Assembly (NCBI GenBank): GCA_030950365.1
Contig: JAUZRQ010000013.1
Span: 1-64,000 of the forward strand
Length of the DNA: 64,000 nt
Reading direction: 5' to 3'
Source: Candidatus Zhuqueibacterota bacterium
GTDB taxonomy: Bacteria > Zhuqueibacterota > Zhuqueibacteria > Zhuqueibacterales > Geothermadaptataceae
In this document: positions 43,871 to 53,361 of the stretch, in pieces
How the letters are laid out: the number at the start of each line of letters is the position of its first letter
Position numbering within the stretch: position 1 is the first letter of the stretch
Made by a program: the position numbers and the translations under genes
The notes under the pieces: generated by a model
Seen by the model: only the letters and a program-made list of their open reading frames with translations
What the model was told of the DNA's origin: nothing
Database searches by the model: none

Positions 43871-44545
43871 ATGAAACGGATCGTGTTGCTTTTGGTGTTC
43901 AGTTTGTGGGTGTTTGGCTGTGAGCAGACGCCCACCGAAGCTCCCAAACCTCAGGCCAATCATCAGACTTCATCGCAAATCACGGCCGATGGCATGGGCG
44001 GCGGCGCCGGTATTCAGCAGCCAGATATCCAATGGCAAGTGCCACCGGATGTGGAGTTGTATATCCAAAAGGGATACCTGGGATACTTGCATTGGTGGAC
44101 AGAAAATCAATCTGCTTATATTAACCTCTATTACATTGAGACGCAAGACAAGATTTGGCTTTCCTATTATGTTTGGGAAAACGGCTCTTATTTTTACCGC
44201 GGACATGGATATATTCCATCAAATAATGTATCAGGGAATGACAAAGTAGGATTTCTGCATTTAGATATCGATCTCGCTCAACTTACTGATTTCAATTTTG
44301 TTAATGGCGGCCCTGTTAAAATAGCTGCCCATATTCAGAAAACTGGTTATTGGTCAAGGATTTTTGGAAATTATGATTTATTCCATGACAAATTAACAGG
44401 ATCTAGTTGGGCTTTTTTAGGTTATAGAAATATTGATTCGGCCGATGGATGGATGCAGATGGAAAATTTAAGATTTGAGGGAAGTTATTGGGGAGGATTG
44501 GGTTCTCTTAAAAACTTTAATGCATGGTTTACCATGCCTGATTAA
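43871..44545 (+). CDS. Lipoprotein of unknown function, mosaic composition
   Basis: A 224-residue protein with a lipobox (VFGC) and a Pro/Gln linker, then an aromatic-rich beta domain (GYLGYLHWWTENQSAYINLYY, and NGSYFYRGHGYIP). No family recognised. The first about 190 bases are GC-rich like the rest of the window; from about 44100 on the bases and codons become AT-rich to the stop. This points to a fused or transferred C-terminal domain behind a resident lipoprotein signal. The start at 43871 has GGGGGA upstream. Confidence 0.7.
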   Translation: MKRIVLLLVFSLWVFGCEQTPTEAPKPQANHQTSSQITADGMGGGAGIQQPDIQWQVPPDVELYIQKGYLGYLHWWTENQSAYINLYYIETQDKIWLSYYVWENGSYFYRGHGYIPSNNVSGNDKVGFLHLDIDLAQLTDFNFVNGGPVKIAAHIQKTGYWSRIFGNYDLFHDKLTGSSWAFLGYRNIDSADGWMQMENLRFEGSYWGGLGSLKNFNAWFTMPD

Positions 44546-44583
44546 ATTATTTAGTCAACAATTTCCCCGCCGCGTCTTCATCC

Positions 44584-45237
44584 TTATTTTCCCTGCACCC
44601 GCGCCAGCGCCTCCTTGACCCGCCGCGTAATCTCGCTGAAATGGCCATCGGCGATGAGCTGCCCCTGCACAAACCAGCTACCACCGCAGGCCAGAAGGCA
44701 ATCCAGGTTCAAATAATCCGTCAGATTGTCGCCGGTGATGCCGCCGGTGGCGATGAATTGCACCTCCGGGAACGGCGCGGCGATGGCCCTGAGGGTGCGC
44801 ACACCGCCGGAGGCTTCGGCCGGAAAATATTTCAAAACCCGCCACCGCCTGTCCAGCGCCATCTGAATTTCGGTAGCCGTGACCACGCCGGGAAAATACG
44901 GCAGCTCCTGCCGGACACAGAAATCCGACACCGCTGCGGAAAATCCAGGCGACACGATAAAGGTGGCCCCGGCGTCGAGGGCCGCCTGCGCCTGTTCAGT
45001 GCGGATGACGGTGCCCGCGCCCACCGTCATCTCCGGAAGCCGCTGGCTGATCCTCCGGATGGCCTCGGCCGCCGCATCGGTGCGAAAAGTGATCTCGATC
45101 AGCGGCAGGCCGGCTTGCAGCAGCGCCTCGCCCAGCGGCTCGGCATCCTCCGCGCGGTCGAGGATCACCACCGGAATCAGCCGGTAGCGTTTAAACCGTT
45201 CAATAAGCGTATTCAAACGGTGTTGCAAACGATCCAT
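44584..45237 (-). CDS. KDPG/KHG-type aldolase
   Basis: A 217-residue class I aldolase of the Eda family. The Schiff-base lysine is in VLKYFPAEASGG, the catalytic glutamate in PLIEITFRTDAA, and GAGTVI and FIATGGIT complete the phosphate-binding TIM barrel. It cleaves 2-keto-3-deoxy-6-phosphogluconate or related keto-acids to pyruvate and an aldehyde. Its stop is 39 bases after the convergent lipoprotein; it follows the rhamnose isomerase gene by 30 bases on the same strand, so a role in deoxy-sugar or sugar-acid breakdown is likely. The TTG start at 45267 is less likely than the ATG. Confidence 0.92.
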   Translation of the reverse strand: MDRLQHRLNTLIERFKRYRLIPVVILDRAEDAEPLGEALLQAGLPLIEITFRTDAAAEAIRRISQRLPEMTVGAGTVIRTEQAQAALDAGATFIVSPGFSAAVSDFCVRQELPYFPGVVTATEIQMALDRRWRVLKYFPAEASGGVRTLRAIAAPFPEVQFIATGGITGDNLTDYLNLDCLLACGGSWFVQGQLIADGHFSEITRRVKEALARVQGK

Positions 45238-45267
45238 TTCGCCGACTCCATAGCTTGCTGTTTCCAA

Positions 45268-46515
45268 TCAGGCACCCGGATAGCCGCCCGACCCACCACC
45301 GGATGCTCCGCGCTCGCAGGCGATTTTTGCTTCGTAACCGCTTTCCTTTAGCGCCTGGATCGGATCCGGGTGAAGTCCCATGTCTTCGCGCACTTCCGCC
45401 AGCAGCGGCCGGACATCCATTTCAAAGGCCGCGGTGAGCTCGCGGTGTGCGCCGAGGACATCGTCATCGGCCTGTTTTTGCGCCAGCGTCCGGCGATCGA
45501 CCAGCAGCGCTTTGGCCAGGGCGATCTGGCAGTTCATCACCGACTGCACCATGGCTTCGATCTTGGGCTCGATGTTATGCGACTGGTCGATCATGTAGGC
45601 TACCTGCTGCGCACAGCTCCGCGCCGGTTCATCATCACCCTGTTCGGCGCTCACCAATTCGTGAAAAATCAGGAACAGTTCAAACGGGTTGACTGATCCC
45701 ACGATGAGGTCATCATCCGCATATTTGCGGTTGTTGAAGTGGAATCCGCCCAGCCGGCCTTCATCCAGCAGCACCGCCACAAGGTGCTCGATGTTGGCGC
45801 CCTGTGCATGATGCCCGGTATCCACCAGCACGTACGCCTTTTCGCCCAGTCGGGTCGCCGCCAGGTAGGCCATCCCCCAGTCGGCCAGATCGGTATGATA
45901 GAACGCCGGTTCGAAAAATTTGTACTCGATGAGCATGCGTTTGCCGTCCGGCAACGCGGCATGCACCTCCGCCAGCGCCTCGAGCATGCGCCGCTTGCGG
46001 GCCCGGAAGCTATCCTGCCCGGCATAATTGGTCCCATCGGCGGACCAGAGCGATAGATCGCGGGAGCCGGTTTTCTGCATAATTTCGATGCATTCCAGCA
46101 TGTGCTCCACGGCCATCCGGCGAACCGCGGCATCGGGATGGCAGATGGAACCCAATTTGTAGGCCTCATCCTGAAAGACGTTCGGATTGATGGCGCCGAT
46201 ACGAATTCCCAGCTCATCGGCGTACTGCTTCAGCGCGTCCCAGTCATCAACACGATCCCACGGGATGTGCAGCGCCACAGACGGCGCCACGCCGGTGAGC
46301 CGGTGCACCATGGCGGCATCGGCCAGCTTCTCTTCCACCGTGCGCGCCGCGCCGGGCCAGGCGAACACCCGGAATCGCGTGCCGCTATCGCCGTAACCCC
46401 AGGATGGCGTTTCGATGTGCTGATGTTTGAGGGCTTCTTTAATGGCATCCAGATCGAGCCCCCTCTCGTCGCACCAGGTGCGGATGGCATCCATGCGTCG
46501 CAGTGCCTCACTCAT
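45268..46515 (-). CDS. rhaI: L-rhamnose isomerase, RhaI (Pseudomonas-type)
   Basis: A 415-residue TIM-barrel isomerase that matches the P. stutzeri L-rhamnose isomerase family throughout: [89 protein letters not shown] and [14 protein letters not shown]. The Glu, Asp and His metal ligands are present. It interconverts L-rhamnose and L-rhamnulose. GGAGG lies six bases before the ATG; the reading frame runs on to 47136 only by chance against the divergent asparaginase gene. Pairs with the aldolase downstream; no rhamnulose kinase or transporter is in view. Confidence 0.93.
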   Translation of the reverse strand: MSEALRRMDAIRTWCDERGLDLDAIKEALKHQHIETPSWGYGDSGTRFRVFAWPGAARTVEEKLADAAMVHRLTGVAPSVALHIPWDRVDDWDALKQYADELGIRIGAINPNVFQDEAYKLGSICHPDAAVRRMAVEHMLECIEIMQKTGSRDLSLWSADGTNYAGQDSFRARKRRMLEALAEVHAALPDGKRMLIEYKFFEPAFYHTDLADWGMAYLAATRLGEKAYVLVDTGHHAQGANIEHLVAVLLDEGRLGGFHFNNRKYADDDLIVGSVNPFELFLIFHELVSAEQGDDEPARSCAQQVAYMIDQSHNIEPKIEAMVQSVMNCQIALAKALLVDRRTLAQKQADDDVLGAHRELTAAFEMDVRPLLAEVREDMGLHPDPIQALKESGYEAKIACERGASGGGSGGYPGA

Positions 46516-46701
46516 GATTCGCCTCCTTCCATCGGTAATGTTCAAACGCAAAGGCAACTTAGAATGCGCGGCGCAGAAACGCAACGGCTTTGTGCCGATT
46601 GCACCGCACGCGGCCGCACTTTTCCGCGAAAAACACTTGACATTTTGCCAGCGGAAAGTTATGCTTTGCCGGTCATCCAAACCGCAAAGCGAGGGCAGCC
46701 C

Positions 46702-47208
46702 ATGAGCATTCGAATCATCGTGACCGGCGGCACGTTCGACAAAGAATACGATGAGATCCACGGCCGGTTGTATTTTCGCAACACGCATGTGCCCGAAATG
46801 TTGCGACGCGGGCGCTGTTTGCTGGATGTGCACATCCAGACGCTGATGATGGTGGACAGCCTGGAAATGTCCGAAACGCAGCGCCAGGAGATTCTCCGCA
46901 CCTGCCAGCAGGCGCCGGAGACACAGATTGTCATCACGCACGGCACCGACACCATGGTGGATACGGCCCGGCTGCTGGGCCAGACCGTCACGGGCAAAAC
47001 CATTGTGCTCACCGGCGCCATGATTCCTTACGCCTTTGGCAGTTCGGACGGCATGTTCAATCTGGGCAGCGCGCTGTCGTTCGTGCAATCTTTGCCCCCC
47101 GGGGTATATATTGCCATGAATGGCCGCTATTTCCACTGGAACAACGTGCGCAAAAACCGCGAGTTGGGGGTGTTTGAGGAATTGCGCATGGCTGATGAAG
47201 ATCCATGA
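46702..47208 (+). CDS. Single-domain asparaginase-like protein
   Basis: A 168-residue protein equal to the N-terminal domain of L-asparaginase [16 protein letters not shown] holds the nucleophile Thr and [17 protein letters not shown] the second Thr-Asp pair. The C-terminal domain (about 150 residues) that completes the active site in the dimer is absent, and the gene ends naturally in a stop. Similar one-domain 'asparaginase domain' proteins are known; activity on asparagine is unproven. The ATG is divergent from rhaI across 186 bases. Confidence 0.82.
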   Translation: MSIRIIVTGGTFDKEYDEIHGRLYFRNTHVPEMLRRGRCLLDVHIQTLMMVDSLEMSETQRQEILRTCQQAPETQIVITHGTDTMVDTARLLGQTVTGKTIVLTGAMIPYAFGSSDGMFNLGSALSFVQSLPPGVYIAMNGRYFHWNNVRKNRELGVFEELRMADEDP

Positions 47209-47298
47209 GACGGATGGATGGTAGTCCTGCCAAAGCCGTCAATGCCGGGTCTTTCGACATCCGCCTTTTTCGAAACCAGACAAAGAATGGACCGATCC

Positions 47299-48159
47299 AT
47301 GAAGCGAGCCCCTTTACCCGGACCTCGATTTCGCAGTATTTCATCCGCGGCGCTTGTGACCCTGCTGATTCAGAGTGCGTTGTTATCGGCATGCAAGAAG
47401 CGCGGCGACAGAGGCGAATCCGCCAGATTGAGAACGAAAACCGTGGTCGTATGCGCGCACCGCGGGGCATCGGCATACGCTCCGGAAAACACCCTGGCCG
47501 CCATGCGTAAGGCCATGGAATTGGGCGCCGATATGGCCGAACTGGATGTGCAACAAACCGCGGATGCTCATCTGGTGGTGATGCACGATGATCGCCTCAA
47601 CCGCACCACCAGCGGCCGCGGCCTGCTGTGGCAAAAATCGCTTGCGGAGCTCCGCCGGCTCGATGCCGGCGGCTGGTTCGATCCGCATTTTGCCGGCGAG
47701 CCCATTCCGACGCTGGAGGAGGTCATGGACCTGGTACGCGACAGGATGAAGCTGAACATTGAAGTCAAAATGCACGGCCACGAGCGCGGGATTGTGCGGC
47801 TGGTGATCGACACCATCCGCCGTAAGGACTTTGTCGAGCACTGCATCGTGACGTCGTTCGATCATGCGTTCATCGATTCGCTAAAAGCGCAAGCGCCAGA
47901 GATGCGGGTGGGGTATATTTTCGTACCGGAGTTGTTTCACGATTCCCTGTTTGTGAAACCGGTCGAGGTGTTGAGCGCACATTACAAAATGGTAGATGCG
48001 GCCTTCATTGAGCGGGCGCATGCCAACGGCAAGGAAGTGCACGTGTGGACGGTGAACGACCGCGACGCCATGCGGCGGTTGATCGAGATCGGGGTGGATG
48101 GCATCATCACCAATTATCCCGACCGCGCCCGCGAGGTGGCGCAGGCGCTCCAGCAGTAA
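47299..48159 (+). CDS. Glycerophosphodiester phosphodiesterase lipoprotein
   Basis: A 286-residue GDPD. After a basic N-terminus and a lipobox LLSACKK come the GDPD motifs: AHRGASAYAPENTLAA (His-Arg and Glu), AELDVQQTADAHLVVMHDD (Glu, Asp, His), RTTSGRG and LNIEVKM; HVWTVNDRD near the C-terminus is also typical. It hydrolyses glycerophosphodiesters at the envelope to glycerol-3-phosphate. Upstream in-frame starts (47218, 47287) are possible but the lipoprotein signal favours 47299. It follows the asparaginase-like gene with no terminator between. Confidence 0.92.
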   Translation: MKRAPLPGPRFRSISSAALVTLLIQSALLSACKKRGDRGESARLRTKTVVVCAHRGASAYAPENTLAAMRKAMELGADMAELDVQQTADAHLVVMHDDRLNRTTSGRGLLWQKSLAELRRLDAGGWFDPHFAGEPIPTLEEVMDLVRDRMKLNIEVKMHGHERGIVRLVIDTIRRKDFVEHCIVTSFDHAFIDSLKAQAPEMRVGYIFVPELFHDSLFVKPVEVLSAHYKMVDAAFIERAHANGKEVHVWTVNDRDAMRRLIEIGVDGIITNYPDRAREVAQALQQ

Positions 48160-48528
48160 TCATCGCTCGGCAGTGGTATTGACCGATCAAATGACATCTA
48201 CCTGCCAGGGACAAGAGATTGCGATGCTATTGTGTTATCGCGGGCGAAACGGTTGAATCCTTCCGTAATGGACGTCTGGGCTGTCCTGTCCATGAAGACG
48301 GACCTCCGTGAAAAAGCTCTGTTTGCCCGGATTGGTATCAATAAAATGCATTAGACCATCTCTGCCAAAGCCACAAGGGCGTAAGGTTTTTAGGGAGTTG
48401 GGGAAGCAGCAAGAAATTCCGGAATCCCTCAGTTAGCCGTGTTTTGTGGCCTTCGTGCTCGTGGCAAGAATCTTTTTGCCCCATAACGAGGCACTGTCGA
48501 AGTGCTGGATGGAGCAATGAAAAAAGAT
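48160..48528. other. Intergenic between convergent GDPD and spermidine synthase
   Basis: 369 bases without a gene. It holds a degenerate copy of a common dispersed phrase (aagccacaagggcgtaag to ttcgtgctcgtgg) and a short GGCAA/TTGCC stem near 48463-48480. Confidence 0.5.
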
Positions 48529-49443
48529 TCATACCACCTCAAGCAATGCATCGTCGCGGATGATCATCCCGGCGGCAGGGTCTTCCAGTGATTGGCGCAG
48601 GAATTTGGGCAGCGCGAAGATGTGCCGGTGCGTCTCGGCGTCATAAAACTGCAAATCGGTACAGTGGCGCTGTTGCATAATTTGCGTCAGACGCTCTCCG
48701 GCATAGGGCTTGCTCAGGTCATGATCCGCGGCCACGGCAAATCCCCACGACAGGCCATAAAACGGCACCCAGGCATGATACGGTCGCACATCGCGAAAGA
48801 CCTGCCGCAGCGTTTTGATGATGGACACATGCGCCAGGTGCTCGCCGATGTTGGTGGTTTCCGCTTGCATGGCAAAGGTGCCGCCGGGATTGAGGCGTGA
48901 TTTCACCAGCTCGAAAAATTCCTGCGTAAACAAATACGCCGCCGGGCTGCCTTTGAGCGGGTCGGTCATATCGCTAATAATACAATCGAACCGTTCGCGG
49001 GTGTTTTGCAGGTAGGCGCGGGCGTCTTCGTGCAGCACCTGCACGCGCGCATCATCAAACGTGCCCTGATGCCAGGTGGTCAAAAACTTTTTGGCCAGCG
49101 CCACCAGGGTGTCGTCGATATCCACCATGATGACTTTCTCCACGGATGGATGGCGCAGGATTTCACGCAGGTTGGCGCCCTCGCCGCCGCCGGCCACAAA
49201 CACGGTTTTGGGCTCGGCGCAGGCCATCATGGCCGGTTGTATCAGGCATTCATGATACACATGCTCATCCAGTTGCGACGACTGCGGGATGCCGTCCAGA
49301 AACAGGGCGCGGCCAAAATCAAAGGTTTCGGCGATCAAAATTTCCTGAAATTGCGAACGGGTATTGACCAGGGTTTCTTTGAGGCGGTACATGTTGGCGC
49401 GATGGGGGCCGCGGTAGTCGATCACCCAGTTTTGTGTCTTCAT
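48529..49443 (-). CDS. speE: Spermidine synthase (polyamine aminopropyltransferase)
   Basis: A 304-residue SpeE. The N-terminal beta domain includes LFLDGIPQSSQLDEHVYHECL; the SAM-fold has GGGEGANLREILRH, VDIDD for the nucleotide ribose, and CIISDMTDPLKGSPAAYLF with the substrate Asp. It transfers aminopropyl from decarboxylated SAM to putrescine or a longer polyamine. The ATG at 49443 has AGAGG eleven bases ahead; an upstream ATG three codons earlier is too close to that site. No speD gene is nearby. Confidence 0.93.
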   Translation of the reverse strand: MKTQNWVIDYRGPHRANMYRLKETLVNTRSQFQEILIAETFDFGRALFLDGIPQSSQLDEHVYHECLIQPAMMACAEPKTVFVAGGGEGANLREILRHPSVEKVIMVDIDDTLVALAKKFLTTWHQGTFDDARVQVLHEDARAYLQNTRERFDCIISDMTDPLKGSPAAYLFTQEFFELVKSRLNPGGTFAMQAETTNIGEHLAHVSIIKTLRQVFRDVRPYHAWVPFYGLSWGFAVAADHDLSKPYAGERLTQIMQQRHCTDLQFYDAETHRHIFALPKFLRQSLEDPAAGMIIRDDALLEVV

Positions 49444-49668
49444 GAATCCCATTTCCTCTCTATAGTTGGTGTTCACACTTGCATTCAAAAGATTCCAAAT
49501 ATATGGATTATCTGCTGTAAAATCAATATGATTGTCGGTCCTGGGATTGCTTGCTGTGATTGAGGTTGTTTCAAACCACGAAGAACAGGAAGAGCGCGAA
49601 AAAACAACAGCATTGCAAATCCGTGCCAATCCGCATGAATCCGTGGCCGAGGCCCGATATTCGCGCGT

Positions 49669-49687
49669 CACAAGCTGGAAGCTTGTG
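49669..49687. repeat. REP-like palindrome, copy 1
   Basis: CACAAGCTGGAAGCTTGTG; near-perfect inverted repeat, also at 56669 and in a CG-variant at 49728. Confidence 0.7.
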
Positions 49688-49727
49688 CTACAGGATCATT
49701 CCGTGGCAAAATCGCAAATGCAGGCAC

Positions 49728-49746
49728 CGCAAGCTGGGAGCTTGCG
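49728..49746. repeat. REP-like palindrome, copy 2
   Basis: CGCAAGCTGGGAGCTTGCG; same pattern as copy 1 with compensating end bases, which keeps the stem. Confidence 0.7.
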
Positions 49747-49864
49747 CCACAAGCCAGGCTTTTTTTGCTTGACTCACCGGGGTTGTTGCCATAGTTTAGG
49801 GCACAACAAAAGCGGTTGTCGGATTTCATAAAAAATGACTCGTGGACTTACCCGGAGGGAAAGC

Positions 49865-51820
49865 ATGCCGCAAAAACAAGGTTTGAGTCCCAAAGCGTAC
49901 GAGCCGTTAGCCAACGGCGAAACTTATGAACCCTATGTGCCGGCTCAGGTAAGCCCGCTGGAATTCACCATCAAAGCGGCGATTGCCGGTATTCTATTCG
50001 GCGTGATGTTCGGCGCCGCCAACGCCTATCTGGGATTGCGCGCCGGTCTCACCATTTCAACCTCCATTCCCGTGGCGGTGATGACCGTGGCGGCCTTCCG
50101 GATTTTGCAGAGCCTGGGCCGCAACTCCACGATCCTCGAAGCCAACCTGTCGCAAACCATCGGTTCGGCCTCGAGCTCGCTGGCCAGTGGCATCATTTTC
50201 ACCCTGCCGGCGCTGTTCATGTGGAACGTGCCGCCGACTCTGGCGGAGATGACCTTTCTGGCCATGTTCGGCGGCTTGCTCGGCGTGCTGTTCATGGTTC
50301 CACTGCGCCGGTTTTTGATCGAGCGCGAGCACGGCCATTTGCCCTATCCCGAGGGCACGGCCTGCGCCGAGGTGCTGGTGGCCAGCGAGGTCGGTGGCGG
50401 CCGAGCCAAAAACGTGTTTCTCGGCCTCGGCGTCGGAGCGCTGCTCAAATTCCTGGTAAGCTGGATCAAAATCGTGCCCCGCGATGTGCATTTTTCGGTG
50501 CCGTTTCTCAAAAAAAGCCAATTGTCGTTTGACATCTCCGGCGCGCTGTTCGGCGTTGGCTACATTCTCGGACCGCGCATCGCCGCCATCATGGTCGGCG
50601 GCAGCTTGCTCTCCTGGCTGGTCATCATCCCGGTGCTTGCCTACTGGGGCCAGACCATGACCACACCGCTATATCCGGAAACCGTGAAGACCATCGCCGA
50701 AATGAGCGCCGGCGAAATCTGGAATCGGTACGTGCGCTACATCGGTGCTGGCGCGGTGGCCATGGGCGGGCTCATCACCCTTATCCGCAGCATCCCGGTG
50801 ATGGTGGAGAGCTTCCGCATCGGCGCGAAGCAGTTCCGCGAGCGGCTGGAAAACAAAGATTACGTGGTGCCGCGCACCGGCCAGGACCTGCCGCTGAAAT
50901 TCGTGCTCATCAGCGTGGCCGCCGTGGCGCTGGTGATGGCCGTGGTGCCGCACGTCTTCGGCCCGATCGAATCGTTTGGCATCCGTCTGGTGGGCGCGGT
51001 ACTGGTGGTCATTTTCGCCTTCTTTTTCGTCACCGTATCTTCGCGCATTGTCGGCCTGGTGGGCGTAACCTCCAACCCGACCAGCGGCATGACCATCGCG
51101 ACTTTGATTGGCACGTCTTCCGTATTTTTGCTGATGGGTTGGACCGATGCGACCGGTAAGGCCGCCGCCATCACGGTAGGATGCGTGGTGGCCATTGCGG
51201 CGTCCATTGCCGGCGACACGTCGCAGGATTTGAAAACCGGCTTTCTGCTCGGCGCCACACCGAAACGGCAGCAGGTCGGCGAACTGATCGGCGTGCTCAC
51301 TTCGGCGGTGTTCGTGGCCCTGGCGGTGATCGCCCTGGCGAAGGCCTACGGCTTTGGCACCAAGGAGCTGCCCGCCCCGCAGGCCACTCTCATGAAGCTG
51401 GTCATCGAGGGTGTGCTGGACAAAGAACTGCCATGGCTGCTGGTGGGCATCGGCGTGGGCATTGCCCTTGTGTCGGAACTCTTCAAAATTCCGAGCCTGC
51501 CGTTTGCGGTTGGCGTGTACCTGCCCGTGGCCACGATGATGACTGTGTTTTTCGGCGGCATGCTTCGCCACGTACTGGAAAAGCAATCGCCGTCCGCGGA
51601 AGACGCCTCGCGCCGGCGCGAGCGCGGCATCCTGTTCGGCAGCGGACTCGTCGGCGGGGAGGGGCTGCTGGGCGTGGGCATTGCGGCGGTGGCCCTGCTC
51701 AAAGGCCGGGCACCGGCTGGCTTCGGCACCGACTGGGCTGGTCCACTGGTGCCGCTGGTGGGCGTGCTGACCATGCTGGCGCTGCTCTGGTATTTCCGCC
51801 AGCGCTGCGTGCGCGAATAA
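49865..51820 (+). CDS. OPT-family oligopeptide transporter
   Basis: A 651-residue polytopic membrane protein. The start of the transport domain, EFTIKAAIAGILFGVMFGAANAYLGLRAGLTISTSIP, and ASSLASGIIFTLPALF, REHGHLPYPEGTACAEVLVA and AIAASIAGDTSQDLKTGFLLG are characteristic of bacterial OPT proteins. About fourteen or more membrane helices. It imports peptides or possibly metal-chelates with protons. The ATG at 49865 has GGAGG eight bases upstream. It stands alone. Confidence 0.93.
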   Translation: MPQKQGLSPKAYEPLANGETYEPYVPAQVSPLEFTIKAAIAGILFGVMFGAANAYLGLRAGLTISTSIPVAVMTVAAFRILQSLGRNSTILEANLSQTIGSASSSLASGIIFTLPALFMWNVPPTLAEMTFLAMFGGLLGVLFMVPLRRFLIEREHGHLPYPEGTACAEVLVASEVGGGRAKNVFLGLGVGALLKFLVSWIKIVPRDVHFSVPFLKKSQLSFDISGALFGVGYILGPRIAAIMVGGSLLSWLVIIPVLAYWGQTMTTPLYPETVKTIAEMSAGEIWNRYVRYIGAGAVAMGGLITLIRSIPVMVESFRIGAKQFRERLENKDYVVPRTGQDLPLKFVLISVAAVALVMAVVPHVFGPIESFGIRLVGAVLVVIFAFFFVTVSSRIVGLVGVTSNPTSGMTIATLIGTSSVFLLMGWTDATGKAAAITVGCVVAIAASIAGDTSQDLKTGFLLGATPKRQQVGELIGVLTSAVFVALAVIALAKAYGFGTKELPAPQATLMKLVIEGVLDKELPWLLVGIGVGIALVSELFKIPSLPFAVGVYLPVATMMTVFFGGMLRHVLEKQSPSAEDASRRRERGILFGSGLVGGEGLLGVGIAAVALLKGRAPAGFGTDWAGPLVPLVGVLTMLALLWYFRQRCVRE

Positions 51821-52556
51821 AAGCGGCATGCGCGCACAGTCTCCGATCGCACCTGTGTCCGAACTTGCACAAAAGCGCAGGAAATCCATTTTGCAGGGAC
51901 GCTGTGTTCGCTGATTTGGTCACTATTCAGCGAATGGTAAAAAACGATAAGGAAGAAAAGCAAATCTCTCGCAGCGGCGCTGAGATCGCCGAGCTTTAAG
52001 TTTAAGGATTTGGGAATCGCGAATTCATCATTTCAAGGTTTCAGGGAGACCGGCCGTGCTAATCCGTGTGCATCCGTGGCCTCCCGAAAATCAGTGCCAA
52101 TCTGTGAAATCTGCGGTCTGTTCGAGTCGACATCCAAATTCATTAGCAAGGCGTTTCTTTGTTGTTCTAAATGGCAGTGCCCGATTTGTGCTGAATATAC
52201 TACTTCAGTAAATTAGGATTTTGTACAATTCAACCCACTTCCCGTCATTGCGAGGATCCGCCAGCCGGCGGAGATGACGCAATCTCTATAAGAAAGGCAC
52301 AGAGATCGCCATCCGCCAGTCGTCGGACAGGCGCCTCCGCCAGGTGGCGGAGGCTCGCGATGACAGGGCCTTTTATTTTTTGTTCCAAAGGGCTGAATAG
52401 GTACGGTTTTTTAAACTTACCGAAGTAGTATTAGTTACTTGATTTGTATATTGATACAACCTATAAGCAACTCTGCGAACACCGCGGCCTCTGCGAGTAA
52501 ATACAACAAAAATATTTACAATTTCATGCATCAGCCAATGGAGGAAATTCTGCATC
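51821..52556. other. Intergenic with dispersed repeats, no gene seen
   Basis: 736 bases. It contains a dispersed phrase (aatccgtgtgcatccgtgg, about 52062-52082) and repeat copy C (52221-52364). Reading frames here are short and read like repeat by-products. The promoter of the SDR gene should lie near 52400-52540, which is AT-rich. Confidence 0.55.
52221..52364. repeat. Dispersed intergenic repeat, copy C
   Basis: ttgtacaattcaacccacttcccgtcattgcgagg matches the starts of copies A and B; the end ctcgcgatgac mirrors the start. An internal perfect stem GCCTCCGCC/GGCGGAGGC lies at 52333-52354. Confidence 0.75.
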
Positions 52557-53312
52557 ATGATCGATTTATCCAGTAAACTGGCCCTGGTGACCGGCGGCTC
52601 GCGCGGCGTGGGACGGGCCACGGCGCAATTGCTGGCCCGCGCCGGCGCCAAAGTGGGGATCACCTACCGCTCCCGCGAAGCCGAAGCCCGGGAAACCCTG
52701 AAACTCATCGAAGCCGAAGGCAGCACCGGCTGGGCGCATCAGGTCGATCTCGCCGATGAGCAGCAAATTCAGGCGCTGTTCGAACGCGTGGATCGCGAAT
52801 TTCCGCAGGGCTTCGATATTTTTATTGCCAATGCGGGAATCTGGCCGCCGAATGATGTTCCTATTGAAGACATGACCACCGAGCAATGGAAACATACGCT
52901 GGCCGTGAATCTGGACGCGGTATTTTACACCACGCGTGAGGCAGGGAAACGGCTGCGGGAAAACGGCCGCATTGTGTATGTTGGTTCCACCGCCGGCCAG
53001 CGCGGCGAAGCCTTTCACGTGGATTACGCCGCCACCAAAGGCGCGCTCATCTCCATGGTCAAAGGCCTGTGCGTGGAATACGCCCCACGCAACATCACCG
53101 TCAATTGCGTCGCGCCGGGCTGGATCGATACCGAAATGAGCGAACCGGCCTACAAGGACCGCATCGATGAAATCATCGAGGGGATTCCCCTGAAACGCAT
53201 CGCCACGGCGGAGGACGTGGCCGGCCCGATCGTGTTCCTGTGCTCAGAGCTGGCGCGCCACATCACCGGCGAGGTGGTCAACATCAACGGGGGAGCCGTA
53301 CTTTGCGGTTAA
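52557..53312 (+). CDS. Short-chain dehydrogenase/reductase (FabG-like)
   Basis: A 251-residue classical SDR: NAD(P) motif TGGSRGVG, NAG in FIANAGIWPP, catalytic Ser in YVGSTAG, Y-x3-K in DYAATKGAL, then the NCVAPGWIDTEM and ITGEVVNINGGAVL segments. An arginine-rich stretch after strand 2 (ITYRSREAEAR) suggests NADP preference. Substrate cannot be set: 3-oxoacyl-ACP reductase or a sugar dehydrogenase are both possible. GGAGGA lies upstream of the ATG at slightly long spacing. It stands alone ahead of a decayed gene. Confidence 0.92.
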   Translation: MIDLSSKLALVTGGSRGVGRATAQLLARAGAKVGITYRSREAEARETLKLIEAEGSTGWAHQVDLADEQQIQALFERVDREFPQGFDIFIANAGIWPPNDVPIEDMTTEQWKHTLAVNLDAVFYTTREAGKRLRENGRIVYVGSTAGQRGEAFHVDYAATKGALISMVKGLCVEYAPRNITVNCVAPGWIDTEMSEPAYKDRIDEIIEGIPLKRIATAEDVAGPIVFLCSELARHITGEVVNINGGAVLCG

Positions 53313-53361
53313 AGCAATGCATGAAGCCCGTTCACGGGCTGTCAAAAAGAGATACGTCAGT

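Larger units (their letters stand above)
49444..49864. other. Intergenic with two palindromic REP-like units
   Basis: 421 bases between divergent genes. Two short palindromes occur at 49669-49687 and 49728-49746, and a dispersed phrase 'aatccgtgccaatccgcatgaatccgtgg' at about 49617-49647. No promoter was recognised. Confidence 0.5.

Noticed and set aside
46516-47136. N-terminal 207-codon extension of the rhamnose isomerase frame
   Set aside because: It is antisense to the asparaginase-like gene, and a strong ribosome site precedes the family-normal start at 46515.
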